Source of the DNA: Pseudopontixanthobacter vadosimaris
GTDB lineage: Bacteria > Pseudomonadota > Alphaproteobacteria > Sphingomonadales > Sphingomonadaceae
Direction of reading: 5' to 3'
NCBI RefSeq assembly: GCF_012979275.1
Contig: NZ_JABASZ010000014.1
Span: 1-64,000 of the forward strand
DNA: 64,000 nucleotides
This document shows positions 17,531 to 26,034 of this stretch, one piece after another. A program made the position numbers and the translations under genes. How positions within the stretch are numbered: position 1 is the stretch's first letter; each line of letters starts with the position of its first letter. The notes under the pieces were generated by a model. It saw only the letters and a program-made list of their open reading frames with translations, searched no databases and was not told the origin of the DNA.

Positions 17531-18651
17531 GACGCCACTGGCAGATTTACCCGGAAGGTCGAGATGCCTGCCCGCGTGTCGCGGATATAGGCAATTCTGC
17601 CGTCCATGTCGTTGAGCAGCTTGCGGACAAGCGCCAGGCCAAGGCCCTGCCCTCCCGCCTTGGTCGTTACGAAGGGGTCGAACATCTGATCGAATATCAT
17701 TTCCGCGACGCCGGGGCCATTGTCGGCTATGATGATTTCCAGCGGCAGACTGACCGGACTTCCGGAGCCGAGCGACTGGCGGGAAATGCCGCTTGCAAAG
17801 CGGGTTCGTACCGTCACACGCGGTTCCCTCGCGTCGGCGCAGGCGTGCAGCGCATTCGTGACCAGATTGATGATGATCTGCTGCAGCGCGTCACGGCTTG
17901 CGAAAACATCCGGCAGCGATGGATCGAATTCCTCGACGATCGGCAGATGGCCGGGACCAGTAGAGCGGATTGCATTCAGGGCCGAACGGATGGGCAGGTG
18001 CATGTTGAAGCCGGTCACCGGTTCGCGCCGGTCGCTGCCGAGCGCCTGCATCCTGTCCACCAGCCGGGCAATGCGCGCGACCTCGTCGGAAATGAGGTCG
18101 GTAAGCGCGCGATCTTCGGCAGCGAGCCTGCGCGCCAGCAACTGACCCGCCCCCCGTATTGCCGCCAGGGGATTCTTGATCTCATGGGCGAGGATCGACG
18201 GGCCACGTTGCAGGTAAGGGATATGTGCATCGCGCAGTTCTCGGGAAATGCTTCCATGCTGCGAGCCCGATTCCGACAAGGTGAGCACCTTCCAGCCATT
18301 CGCCGCCGGCAGCGGCGACAGCGTAAGGTTGACGGTCAGGGTTGCTGAGCCGATCGTCACCGCGATATCTCTTGCGGTGAGGGAGAAGTCGCCGTTCTCG
18401 ATCCGCCGCCTTACTGCATTGTCAGCAAAGATGATGGCGCGGTGCAGCGGCTGACCCAGCAGGCGTGCTGCGCCCTGCCCGAGCAATTCTTCCGCCGCAG
18501 GGTTGAGTTCAGCCAGAGTAAGATCCGGAGAAAGCAATATGATCGCATAGCGCATCCCCGCGATCTGGCTGGCGGCGTCCGGCTGCTGTCTTTCGTCCGC
18601 TCCGCACTGCGGCCGCACTGGCGCAGCCGCAGCAGATGCAGATCCCGTCAC
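17527..18651 (-). CDS. ntrB: Nitrogen sensor kinase NtrB (GlnL)
   Basis: A 374-residue soluble histidine kinase: a PAS domain (about residues 35-120, including [12 protein letters not shown]), a HisKA segment with [13 protein letters not shown] near residue 170, and an ATPase domain (N-L-V-T-N-A-L-H-A, then D-N-G-P-G and G-G-Q-G-L-G-L-A-L). There are no membrane helices. It is expected to phosphorylate NtrC and to be controlled by PII protein. It overlaps dusB and ntrC by 4 bases at either end. A low-complexity A/P N-terminal tail precedes the PAS domain and leaves the exact start open. Confidence 0.95.
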   Translation of the reverse strand: MTGSASAAAAPVRPQCGADERQQPDAASQIAGMRYAIILLSPDLTLAELNPAAEELLGQGAARLLGQPLHRAIIFADNAVRRRIENGDFSLTARDIAVTIGSATLTVNLTLSPLPAANGWKVLTLSESGSQHGSISRELRDAHIPYLQRGPSILAHEIKNPLAAIRGAGQLLARRLAAEDRALTDLISDEVARIARLVDRMQALGSDRREPVTGFNMHLPIRSALNAIRSTGPGHLPIVEEFDPSLPDVFASRDALQQIIINLVTNALHACADAREPRVTVRTRFASGISRQSLGSGSPVSLPLEIIIADNGPGVAEMIFDQMFDPFVTTKAGGQGLGLALVRKLLNDMDGRIAYIRDTRAGISTFRVNLPVAS

Positions 18652-19664
18652 GCCGCCCGGCGTCGCAGGAACGGTTCGTAAAACCTTTCGATCTCACCCA
18701 GGACCTGCCTGGGATCGTCGATGAAATTGGCATGGTTGCGGAACTCTGCCGATCCATGCATCCCCTTGGTATACCAACCGAGATGCTTCCGGGCAATCTT
18801 AACCCCTACCTCCTCGCCATAATGCTCGAGAATGGCTTCGTAATGTTCGACAAGCACCTGGTATTGCTCGTCGAAACTCGGTGTCGGCACATTCTCGCCC
18901 GTTCGCCACCAATGCATCACCTGCCCCAGAAGCCACGGTTTGCCATAGGCACCCCGGCCGATCATCACGCCATCGGCCCCGGACTGCGCGAGAGCCGCCG
19001 CACTGTCTGCCACACCGCAGATGTCGCCATTGGCGATGACCGGAACGGAAACGGCATCCTTCACCTTGCGAATGAACGACCAGTCCGCCTGCCCCTTGTA
19101 CATCTGGCAGCGCGTGCGGCCATGAACCGTGATCAGCTTCGCACCGAGATCTTCCGCGATATGGGCAAGTTCGGGCGCGTTGAGCGAATTGTGATCCCAC
19201 CCCATCCGCATCTTGACCGTGACGGGAACCGATACAGCTTCGACGGTTGCCCTGATCAATTCGGCGGCCAGTGGCAGATCGCGCATCAGGGCGCTGCCGG
19301 CATCGCCATTCACCACCTTCTTGACCGGACAGCCCATGTTGATGTCGATGATCGCCGCCCCGCGATCCTCGTTCAGCCTGGCCGCTTCCGCCATCTCGGC
19401 CGGCGAACATCCGGCAAGCTGGACGGAGACCGGCTCTTCGGCGGGATGCCAGGCTGCCTTCTGCAGCGATTGCCGCGTTTCGCGGATCATTGCCGGACTG
19501 GCGATCATCTCGGTCACGTTCAGGCCCGACCCGTAGCGGCGCACGAGAGTGCGAAACGGCATATCGGTCACACCGGTCATCGGCGCGAGAACGACCGGGC
19601 AGTCGATGGTTATCGATCCGATGCTGATGGGCTTAGGGGACGAAAGGGCGGGAGTGTCGGTCAT
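18648..19664 (-). CDS. dusB: tRNA-dihydrouridine synthase B
   Basis: A 338-residue FMN enzyme reducing specific uridines of tRNA to dihydrouridine. Visible are the N-terminal substrate/FMN segment [12 protein letters not shown], the catalytic Cys in N-M-G-C-P-V-K-K near residue 115, K-M-R-M-G-W, T-V-H-G-R-T-R and G-N-G-D-I-type phosphate loop (I-A-N-G-D-I). It was long known as nifR3 and is the first gene of the ntrBC operon in many proteobacteria; that is its position here. The start lies 75 bases from the divergent ispDF start. Confidence 0.96.
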   Translation of the reverse strand: MTDTPALSSPKPISIGSITIDCPVVLAPMTGVTDMPFRTLVRRYGSGLNVTEMIASPAMIRETRQSLQKAAWHPAEEPVSVQLAGCSPAEMAEAARLNEDRGAAIIDINMGCPVKKVVNGDAGSALMRDLPLAAELIRATVEAVSVPVTVKMRMGWDHNSLNAPELAHIAEDLGAKLITVHGRTRCQMYKGQADWSFIRKVKDAVSVPVIANGDICGVADSAAALAQSGADGVMIGRGAYGKPWLLGQVMHWWRTGENVPTPSFDEQYQVLVEHYEAILEHYGEEVGVKIARKHLGWYTKGMHGSAEFRNHANFIDDPRQVLGEIERFYEPFLRRRAA

Positions 19665-19739
19665 GAGAAAAATGCCTGTTTACCGGGCAGCCGCATAGTG
19701 GATTGCGGGAACTGGAGCAAGCCGTTAGGTCGCACAGCG

Positions 19740-20900
19740 ATGGACCGGAACGAGCGAGCACCGACCGACAGAACCCCCTTTGCGGCAATCGTCGTGGCGG
19801 CTGGGCAAGGGCTGAGGGCAGGTCAGGCCGTTCCCAAGCAATTCGCCAGATGGCGGGGCAAACCCCTGTTGCGTCATTCCATCGAACGTTTCGTCGCCGG
19901 CGGCGCCGCGCCCATCATCGTCGTTGTTCCGCCCGGTGGAGAGGATCAAGCACGGCAGGCTCTTGCCGGGCTTGCCGGACTGCGCTTCATTCATGGTGGT
20001 ACCTTGCGGCAGCAATCGGTTGCAGCCGGGCTGGACGCTCTCACTGACGATGCACCGGAATTGGTCCTGATCCACGATGCGGCCCGACCAGATTTGCCGT
20101 TCAGGGTAATCGACAGACTGCTCGCCGCGCTTGTCCAGCATGACGGTGCCATTCCCGTCCTGCCGATCGTCGACAGTCTTGCCGTGGCAAGTGACGGCAT
20201 GATGTCGGGCATCGCCGATCGCGAAATATTGCGCCGTGTGCAGACACCGCAGGCCTTCCGCTACGCTGCCATCGTCGCCGCCCACCATGCAGCCCCAGAT
20301 GATCTCGATGCGGGCGACGACGCGCAGATACTGGCGGCGGCCGGTGGCAAGGTCGCGCTGGTTGCAGGAGACGAATGCTTGAAGAAGGTCACCTTTGCCG
20401 AAGATTTTGCTGACGATCTGCCGCCCGTGCGGGTAGGCTCGGGCTTTGACGTGCATCGCCTTGTCGAGGGCGAAGAGCTCTGGCTTGGCGGAATTAGGAT
20501 CCCCCATTCGCACGGGCTTGCCGGCCACAGCGACGCCGATGTCGCGATCCATGCGATCGTCGACGCATTGCTGGGCGCGGTGGCCGCAGGTGATATCGGC
20601 AGCCACTTTCCGCCAAGCGACCCGCAGTGGAAAGGCGCATCGTCCGACAGGTTCTTGCAACATGCGGTCAGGCTGGTCGCGGAGGCTGGCTACGCAGTCG
20701 GAAACATCGACCTCACCATCATTTGCGAAGCACCGAAGATCGGCCCGCATCGCACGGCAATGACAAGCCGGCTGGCAGACCTGCTGGCAGTGCCTGAAGA
20801 CCGGATTAGCGTGAAGGCAACCACCACGGAACGACTGGGCTTTACCGGGCGCGGGGAAGGCATGGCGGCTCAGGCCATCGCCACCGTCGTTCTTGGCTGA
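19740..20900 (+). CDS. ispDF: Bifunctional IspD-IspF enzyme of the MEP isoprenoid pathway
   Basis: A 386-residue fusion. Residues about 1-220 are IspD (2-C-methyl-D-erythritol 4-phosphate cytidylyltransferase): A-A-G-x-G-x-R variant [12 protein letters not shown], and I-H-D-A-A-R-P. Residues about 230-386 are IspF (MECDP synthase): G-S-G-F-D-V-H-R and G-H-S-D-A-D-V metal-ligand motifs, then a C-terminal [13 protein letters not shown]. IspDF fusions are usual in alphaproteobacteria. The ATG at 19740 is selected because the much longer open frame upstream is the shadow of dusB. cinA follows with at most a short gap. Confidence 0.97.
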   Translation: MDRNERAPTDRTPFAAIVVAAGQGLRAGQAVPKQFARWRGKPLLRHSIERFVAGGAAPIIVVVPPGGEDQARQALAGLAGLRFIHGGTLRQQSVAAGLDALTDDAPELVLIHDAARPDLPFRVIDRLLAALVQHDGAIPVLPIVDSLAVASDGMMSGIADREILRRVQTPQAFRYAAIVAAHHAAPDDLDAGDDAQILAAAGGKVALVAGDECLKKVTFAEDFADDLPPVRVGSGFDVHRLVEGEELWLGGIRIPHSHGLAGHSDADVAIHAIVDALLGAVAAGDIGSHFPPSDPQWKGASSDRFLQHAVRLVAEAGYAVGNIDLTIICEAPKIGPHRTAMTSRLADLLAVPEDRISVKATTTERLGFTGRGEGMAAQAIATVVLG

Positions 20901-20916
20901 TGCCGGACGATCTGCC

Positions 20917-21432
20917 ATGACGGAGTGCATGACTTCCGAAACCATCCTGCCGCATGAGGTCACCGCACTCGCCGCCAAGGTCGTCGAGGCGAACCGCGCC
21001 GAAGGGCGAACCGTCGTGCTGGCGGAAAGCTGCACGGGCGGCCTCGTCGCTTCCGCCCTGACCGAGATACCGGGGTCGTCCGCCGTACTGGACCGCGGAT
21101 TCGTTACCTATTCCAATCAAGCCAAGATGGAGATGCTCGGCGTCTCCGCCGATATCATCGAGACATTCGGCGCGGTATCCATCGCCTGCGTCTGGGCCAT
21201 GGCGCAAGGTGCGCTGCGGCACAGCCATGCCGATGTGGCGGTCGCCGTCAGCGGCATAGCCGGCCCCGGTGGCGGAACCGCTCTGAAGCCTGTCGGCACT
21301 GTCGTATTTGCCCGGGCGTTCCGCAACTCCGACGCCGCACCGGAAGGAGACCTGCGCCAGATGGACGGAGCGAATCGCGCGGAAATCCGGCGTCAGGCGG
21401 CGCTGGTCGCGCTGGAGTTGCTGTTGCCGTAA
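20917..21432 (+). CDS. CinA-family nicotinamide-nucleotide amidohydrolase
   Basis: A 171-residue stand-alone CinA C-terminal domain protein (PncC type), which converts NMN to nicotinate mononucleotide and ammonia in pyridine nucleotide recycling. The A-E-S-C-T-G-G-L-V-A motif is near residue 36 and V-S-G-I-A-G-P-G-G-G-T near 112; both are family hallmarks. Several starts are possible (TTG 20893, ATG 20917, ATG 20929); 20917 is a compromise and overlaps nothing. Its last 40 bases overlap the 3' end of the convergent ratA-like gene, which is unusual for two conserved genes. Confidence 0.9.
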   Translation: MTECMTSETILPHEVTALAAKVVEANRAEGRTVVLAESCTGGLVASALTEIPGSSAVLDRGFVTYSNQAKMEMLGVSADIIETFGAVSIACVWAMAQGALRHSHADVAVAVSGIAGPGGGTALKPVGTVVFARAFRNSDAAPEGDLRQMDGANRAEIRRQAALVALELLLP

Positions 21433-21854
21433 AGCGCATCGGCCCGTGCTTCGAACGCCGTGACCATCTTGCGAAAAGCGCGATCGAAATATTGACCGGC
21501 CAATGCTTCGAAAACGCGGTTCTTGAACGCGAAATCCACGTTGAAGTCGATTTCGCAGCCGCCACTGTCGCGGGGAGTAAACACCCAGCTGTTATCGAGG
21601 TCGCGCAGTGGCCCATCTACGTAATGTACGTCGATACGCCTCGGGCGATCCTTGGTCACCTTGGATGTGAACCTTTCACGGATCGCCTTGAACCCGACCA
21701 GCATGTCTGCGGTCATCTCGGCCTCGCTGTCCGACCGGACGCGAGTCGCGATCACCCAGGGGAGGAAATCCTCATAACGCCCCACATCCGCGACCAGATC
21801 GAACATCTGCTCGCAACTATATGGCAGGACACGCTTTTCCTTGATTCCCGGCAT
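21393..21854 (-). CDS. RatA/Coq10-like polyketide-cyclase (START-type) protein
   Basis: A 153-residue protein of the Coq10/RatA family: Y-S-C-E-Q-M-F-D-L-V-A-D-V-G-R-Y-E-D-F-L-P-W at the N-terminus and D-F-A-F-K-N-R near residue 112. Coq10 homologues bind ubiquinone and assist respiratory electron transport; the toxin name RatA comes from the E. coli member and need not apply here. The gene starts one base inside the lipA stop, a fixed neighbour pair in alphaproteobacteria, so it is probably co-translated with lipA. The C-terminal coding end overlaps the cinA-like gene by 40 bases on the opposite strand. Confidence 0.88.
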   Translation of the reverse strand: MPGIKEKRVLPYSCEQMFDLVADVGRYEDFLPWVIATRVRSDSEAEMTADMLVGFKAIRERFTSKVTKDRPRRIDVHYVDGPLRDLDNSWVFTPRDSGGCEIDFNVDFAFKNRVFEALAGQYFDRAFRKMVTAFEARADALYGNSNSSATSAA

Positions 21855-22840
21855 CAGTTCGCGACCTTTTCCGCCGCCCCCGCAGCCCGGGCCGCAGCCT
21901 TGGCCAGCTTGTCTTCACGGGCGCTCCGCATCTGCGCGAAATCCTCACCCGCATGGTAACTCGATCGGGTCAGAGGGCTGGAGGCGACCTGGAAGAAACC
22001 CTTGGCCCGTGCGATCGCGCCATAGGCGTCGAACTGCTTCGGGGTCACGAAATTCGCGACTTTCGCATGTCTGGGCGTCGGTTGCAGATACTGTCCCATC
22101 GTCATGAAATCGATATCTGCGCTACGCATGTCGTCCATCACCTGGTGCACCTCCAGACGCTGTTCGCCGAGGCCCAGCATGATGCCGGACTTGGTGAAAA
22201 TCAGCGGGTCGTGTGCCTTTACCTCTTCCAGCAGCCGCAGGGAGGCATAATAGCGCGCGCCCGGCCGGATCGTGGGATAAAGGCGCGGCACGGTTTCTAG
22301 GTTGTGATTGTAGACATCGGGGCCGGCCTCGCAGATCGCCTCGACCGCGGGACGCATCTTGTTCCGGAAATCGGGCGTCAGGATCTCGATGGTCGTGTCC
22401 GGCGTCTCGCGGCGCAATGCCTTGATGACCTTCACGAATTGCTGCGCTCCGCCGTCCGGCAGATCGTCGCGGTCGACCGACGTGATAACGATGTGTTCGA
22501 GGCCCAGCTTCGCTGCTGCGGCGGCCGTGTGTTCCGGCTCCAGCGGATCGACGATGCGGGGCATTCCGGTCTTCACATTGCAGAAGGCGCAGGCACGCGT
22601 GCAGACATCCCCCAGGATCATTACGGTTGCGTGCTTCTTCGTCCAGCACTCGCCGATATTCGGACACGCCGCCTCCTCGCACACCGTGTTGAGGTTCAGG
22701 TCGCGCATCAGCTTGCGCGTTTCCTGAAACCCCTTGCTGGTGGGCGCTTTCACCCGGATCCAGTCGGGCTTGCGCTGGCGGGGCGCGCGTTCCTGCGGCA
22801 CGGGCTGCGTCGTCGGAGAGAAATCGTTCATGCCGCCCAT
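21854..22840 (-). CDS. lipA: Lipoyl synthase
   Basis: A 328-residue radical-SAM enzyme inserting two sulfurs into octanoyl chains to make protein-bound lipoate. It has both clusters: the auxiliary [12 protein letters not shown] and the radical-SAM C-T-R-A-C-A-F-C, plus the C-terminal R-S-S-Y-H-A-G-E serine region. It supplies lipoate to the E2/E3BP and E1 beta lipoyl domains, one of which is encoded at 33752-35155. It starts at 22840, divergent from the carbonic anhydrase, and shares one base with the following ratA-like gene. Confidence 0.97.
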   Translation of the reverse strand: MGGMNDFSPTTQPVPQERAPRQRKPDWIRVKAPTSKGFQETRKLMRDLNLNTVCEEAACPNIGECWTKKHATVMILGDVCTRACAFCNVKTGMPRIVDPLEPEHTAAAAAKLGLEHIVITSVDRDDLPDGGAQQFVKVIKALRRETPDTTIEILTPDFRNKMRPAVEAICEAGPDVYNHNLETVPRLYPTIRPGARYYASLRLLEEVKAHDPLIFTKSGIMLGLGEQRLEVHQVMDDMRSADIDFMTMGQYLQPTPRHAKVANFVTPKQFDAYGAIARAKGFFQVASSPLTRSSYHAGEDFAQMRSAREDKLAKAAARAAGAAEKVAN

Positions 22841-22884
22841 CTAATGTGCAGCACGCGATCTTGCCAGTCCTGTGTCGAAGCGCC

Positions 22885-23562
22885 ATGACGATGCTTATGA
22901 AAGAACCAGCTACGGCAACAGCGCACTCTCCTGAAATTACCAGCCTGGTCGAGGGATATCGCCGCTTCCGTGAGGTCGGCTGGACGCCTCATCGTGAACG
23001 CTGGGCTGCGCTGGGGGAAAAGCAGGAACCGCGGGTGATGGTGATCGCCTGTTCCGACAGCAGGGTCGATCCGGCGCAGATTTTCGATGTCGATCCCGGA
23101 GAAATCTTCGTCGTCCGCAACGTCGCGGCGCTTGTCCCTCCGTACGAGACCACGCCCGGTCGGCACGGTGTCTCGGCGGCACTGGAATTCGCCGTACAGG
23201 TGCTGAAGGTGAAGGAGATAGTTGTCCTCGGCCACGGGCTTTGCGGTGGCTGCCGCGCCGCGCTGACGCAGGAATTGCGCGGAAGCGGCCAGGGTGAAGG
23301 CGGCTTCATCGCCGACTGGATCGCGCTTCTCGAGGATGCGAGAGAGGAGGTCGTGCAGGTGCATGGCGCACGGGGCCGCGATGCGGAAAGGGCCATGGAA
23401 CAGGCGGGCGTCCGCGTCAGCCTGAACAATCTGCGCAGTTTTCCTTATGTGCAACAAAAGGAAAAGGCCGGTGAACTTCGCCTGAGCGGAGCGTTTTTTG
23501 CGATCAGCGATGGCATCCTGCACCTGATGCAGGATGACGGAAGTTTCGCCCCCGCACTCTGA
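22885..23562 (+). CDS. Beta-class carbonic anhydrase
   Basis: A 225-residue zinc enzyme interconverting CO2 and bicarbonate. The zinc ligands are recognisable: Cys in A-C-S-D-S-R-V-D, followed by the Asp-Arg pair, then His and Cys in G-H-G-L-C-G-G-C. The domain continues with the family's Q-E-L region and a C-terminal I-S-D-G segment. The ATG at 22885 is chosen over the frame start at 22846, which would reach toward the lipA start. The gene is divergent from lipA and followed after 44 bases by the NYN protein. Its physiological role (CO2 hydration, pH or anaplerosis) cannot be read from the sequence. Confidence 0.93.
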   Translation: MTMLMKEPATATAHSPEITSLVEGYRRFREVGWTPHRERWAALGEKQEPRVMVIACSDSRVDPAQIFDVDPGEIFVVRNVAALVPPYETTPGRHGVSAALEFAVQVLKVKEIVVLGHGLCGGCRAALTQELRGSGQGEGGFIADWIALLEDAREEVVQVHGARGRDAERAMEQAGVRVSLNNLRSFPYVQQKEKAGELRLSGAFFAISDGILHLMQDDGSFAPAL

Positions 23563-23606
23563 ACCCGCTGGAACCAGCTTCATAGCGGACGAAAAAGGAC
23601 GCTGCA

Positions 23607-24350
23607 TTGCCCGAAGAAAATTTGAAGAACATCGCCCTGCTGATCGATGCCGACAATATCAATCCCAATGGTATCGACCCGGTGCTGACCGTCATGGCCG
23701 AGCTGGGGCAGGTGAACATTCGCCGTGCCTATGGCAATTTTTCAAAGCCTGCCCTGTCGAAATGGGGTAGTCTGACACACAAGTTCGGCATTCAGCCCCA
23801 GCAGCAGTTCGACATGACGCGCGGCAAGAACGCGACCGACATGGCCATGACGATCGATGCCATCGACCTGCTGTACAAGGGTAAGGTGGACGGGTTCGGC
23901 ATCATGAGCAGCGACAGCGACTTCACGCCGCTGGTTACCCGGCTGCGGCAGGACGGGTTGCTTGTCTACGGCTTTGGAAGCGCCAAGGCACCCGAGGCCT
24001 TTACCAGCGCCTGCACCCGCTTCATCGATATCGATAAATTGATCGGCACCGTGAACCGCGACGAGCGGGAACGGACCGCGGCAGGCGAACCGGCGAAGCG
24101 GATCGAGGATGCCAGCGGTTTCGACCCCGATCTGATCGAATTGCTGGGCGCTGCGTGGAAGGCGGCAGAACGCGACGAGGATGGTTTCGCCAAGCTACAG
24201 GAGGTTGGACAGATCGCCGGCAACAGGTCCAGTTTCGACGTGCGAAACCATGGCTTCAAACGGCTGTCGGAACTCGTCCGCGCCGCCAGCGACAATTTCA
24301 AGCTGGAAAGACGCAACGGCAATCAGCTGTATGTGAAGCGACTGCGATAG
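23607..24350 (+). CDS. NYN-domain protein with C-terminal OST-HTH/LOTUS-like domain
   Basis: A 247-residue protein. The N-terminal NYN (PIN-like) domain shows the acidic pocket D-A-D-N near residue 14, T-D-M-A-M-T-I-D-A near 77 and S-S-D-S-D-F near 100, as expected for a metal-dependent RNase. The last about 75 residues, after a charged linker (R-D-E-R-E-R-T), look like an OST-HTH/LOTUS module (F-D-V-R-N-H-G-F-K-R-L-S-E-L). Such proteins are thought to act in RNA turnover or small-RNA processing; the target is unknown. TTG at 23607 is the start, with an A-rich AAGGAC site before it. A strong hairpin at 24351-24387 follows. Confidence 0.85.
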   Translation: MPEENLKNIALLIDADNINPNGIDPVLTVMAELGQVNIRRAYGNFSKPALSKWGSLTHKFGIQPQQQFDMTRGKNATDMAMTIDAIDLLYKGKVDGFGIMSSDSDFTPLVTRLRQDGLLVYGFGSAKAPEAFTSACTRFIDIDKLIGTVNRDERERTAAGEPAKRIEDASGFDPDLIELLGAAWKAAERDEDGFAKLQEVGQIAGNRSSFDVRNHGFKRLSELVRAASDNFKLERRNGNQLYVKRLR

Positions 24351-24387
24351 CAGGATGGCGCGGTCCCCTAGGGGCCGCGCCATCCTG
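24351..24387. terminator. Bidirectional terminator hairpin between the NYN and repeat-protein genes
   Basis: CAGGATGGCGCGG at 24351-24363 pairs perfectly with CCGCGCCATCCTG at 24375-24387, and the loop itself holds a CCCC/GGGG palindrome. It immediately follows the NYN stop and precedes the stop of the convergent gene at 24411, so it can serve both directions. Confidence 0.85.
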
Positions 24388-24410
24388 GCAGTCAGATATG
24401 CAAACGAGCC

Positions 24411-25712
24411 TTACTGAACGGCGGTCGCCTCCTGCATCGCATAGGTACTCCACAGGCGGGCGATGGCCTGACGCGCACCTTCCACCTTGGCGAATGTCGC
24501 ATTCGCTTCTGCCTTGTTACCCTGATCGAGCTGCGCGATGCCGAGGCGGGTCAGGGCGCGCGCGGTATCCACGCCAGGCTTGGCAAGGGCGATGCGGTAC
24601 AATTCCTCTGCCTTGGCGGCCTGATTGTCGCTGAGATAGGCGTCACCTGCGGCAATGGCCACCTGCGGGCTGCCGCTGGGGGAGCGGGCATCGGCCTCGA
24701 GGCTGGCGAAGTCCTCGCGCACCAGCTTCGTGCCGCTGCGCGACATGGTCTCGGCCTCGGTCACGTAGCGATCGGAGGCATTGAGCAGCCCTGCAGATTT
24801 ACCCTGAGCGATTACCCGGCCCACCTCGATGGGGAGACGGCGCGGATCGGCCGTTTCGATGTAGTCCATGTAATCGCGCGATGTCCGCAGCGAGTTCGTC
24901 CGCTGCGACAGGCGAAGCAGGTCGAGCAGTTCCTCATCGCCGTAAGCATTGTTGTTCCGCAGGATACCCACCGCATCGCCCCAATTGTCGGTCGAGGGAT
25001 AATATTGCACGAGCATCCGGCTGTATTTTTCCGCTTCGGGCGCCATGTCGGAATTATAGGCGATGGAAAGCCCACGCTTGAGCCAGCCTTCGTCGATTGC
25101 CTGCCCGGCATCCACGCGCGCCTGGATGGCACGGTCAAGATACTGCAGGCCGGCCTGGTTGTTGCCTTCCGCGAAATAGCTTTCCGCGATCAGAGTCTGC
25201 GGATTGCCCTCGGTCCAGCCGGCGGCGATAGCCTGTTCCATGTAGGAGCGCGCGGCCGGGTAATCATTATCCTGATAAGCGAGCTGACCGGCCAGGAAGT
25301 TGTAACGGCCCGCATCGGCTGCCGGCAGTTGGCCGCTTTCGATCAGCATGGCGACGGCTTCGCGCTGTAAGGCACGATTTTCACTGTCGCGGCCTATCGA
25401 ATAGATGATCTGACCCGCGGCAAACCGGTCGTCCGGTGTCTGTGCCGCCGCTTTCAGCACGGGAACCGATGCAGCAGCGCCTGCCGCATTGCCCGCAGCA
25501 GCGATCTGCTGCTGAATGGGCTGATATGCCTCGATGAAGCCCTTAGAATAATTCTTGGCTTCGCCAGCTTCCGCTTTCTTCTTCTTCTGCGCGTAGGCCG
25601 GGGCTTCCAGCGCAGTCACGCCCACGGCTGCGCCAGTCGCAAGCGCGATCGCGAGCGCGATGCGCGAAACCGACCTGCCGGTCCGGGAACTTGAGCCGAT
25701 AATCAAGGACAT
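24411..25712 (-). CDS. Exported TPR/Sel1-like repeat protein of unknown function
   Basis: A 433-residue protein with an N-terminal signal peptide (helix about residues 15-38, ending near Y-A-Q) followed by K-K-K-K and a long helical body with repeats of the type A-x-x-Y-x-x-A-x-x (for example Y-P-A-A-R-S-Y-M-E-Q-A and A-A-K-A-E-E-L-Y-R-I-A). It has the look of a periplasmic tetratricopeptide scaffold for envelope protein complexes. I do not recognise it further. The ATG at 25712 follows a GGGAGAA ribosome site; the frame also opens 5 codons earlier. It is transcribed away from gyrA. Confidence 0.8.
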   Translation of the reverse strand: MSLIIGSSSRTGRSVSRIALAIALATGAAVGVTALEAPAYAQKKKKAEAGEAKNYSKGFIEAYQPIQQQIAAAGNAAGAAASVPVLKAAAQTPDDRFAAGQIIYSIGRDSENRALQREAVAMLIESGQLPAADAGRYNFLAGQLAYQDNDYPAARSYMEQAIAAGWTEGNPQTLIAESYFAEGNNQAGLQYLDRAIQARVDAGQAIDEGWLKRGLSIAYNSDMAPEAEKYSRMLVQYYPSTDNWGDAVGILRNNNAYGDEELLDLLRLSQRTNSLRTSRDYMDYIETADPRRLPIEVGRVIAQGKSAGLLNASDRYVTEAETMSRSGTKLVREDFASLEADARSPSGSPQVAIAAGDAYLSDNQAAKAEELYRIALAKPGVDTARALTRLGIAQLDQGNKAEANATFAKVEGARQAIARLWSTYAMQEATAVQ

Positions 25713-26034
25713 TTGGTATTCTCCCATAGAATTTCGAATTTGCCGGAATTAACGTCCGGAGGCCCGGACGGTTTCACGTTCCGTTCGCCTGACCCATTTG
25801 CAATCGCTTGTAAGCAAATGCATCTGAACCCTTTTTGAATAGCGCCAGCCCGCATTTGCAGACCGAACCTTTCGGAGACGAGGCCGGCGCGGCAAACTTA
25901 TGTGGAAAAAGGCGCAGTCTGCCCCGCCTCCACCCCAGCTATCGGTGGCCTACGGCGGCACCATGCCCTAAGCTGGATCACCATACGCTGCACCGTGGCC
26001 TTGCGCGCCACGCCACCAACGGATCAGGCCCGCC
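25713..26034. other. Divergent intergenic region upstream of gyrA
   Basis: This 322-base gap separates the repeat-protein start and the gyrA start. It contains a perfect 7-bp inverted repeat CGTCCGG/CCGGACG (25752-25769) and an ATTTGC/GCAAAT inverted pair near 25796-25822, either of which could be part of promoters or operators. No gene is supported. Confidence 0.5.

Noticed and set aside
18636-19739. Long + strand frame before ispDF
   Set aside because: It is the shadow of dusB on the other strand; the IspD motifs begin only after 19740.
21393-21854. RatA as a true toxin gene
   Set aside because: No antitoxin gene is adjacent, and the lipA-Coq10-like order points to a ubiquinone-related role.
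23607-24350. NYN protein as part of a defence system
   Set aside because: It stands alone between carbonic anhydrase and an exported repeat protein with no other defence-type genes.
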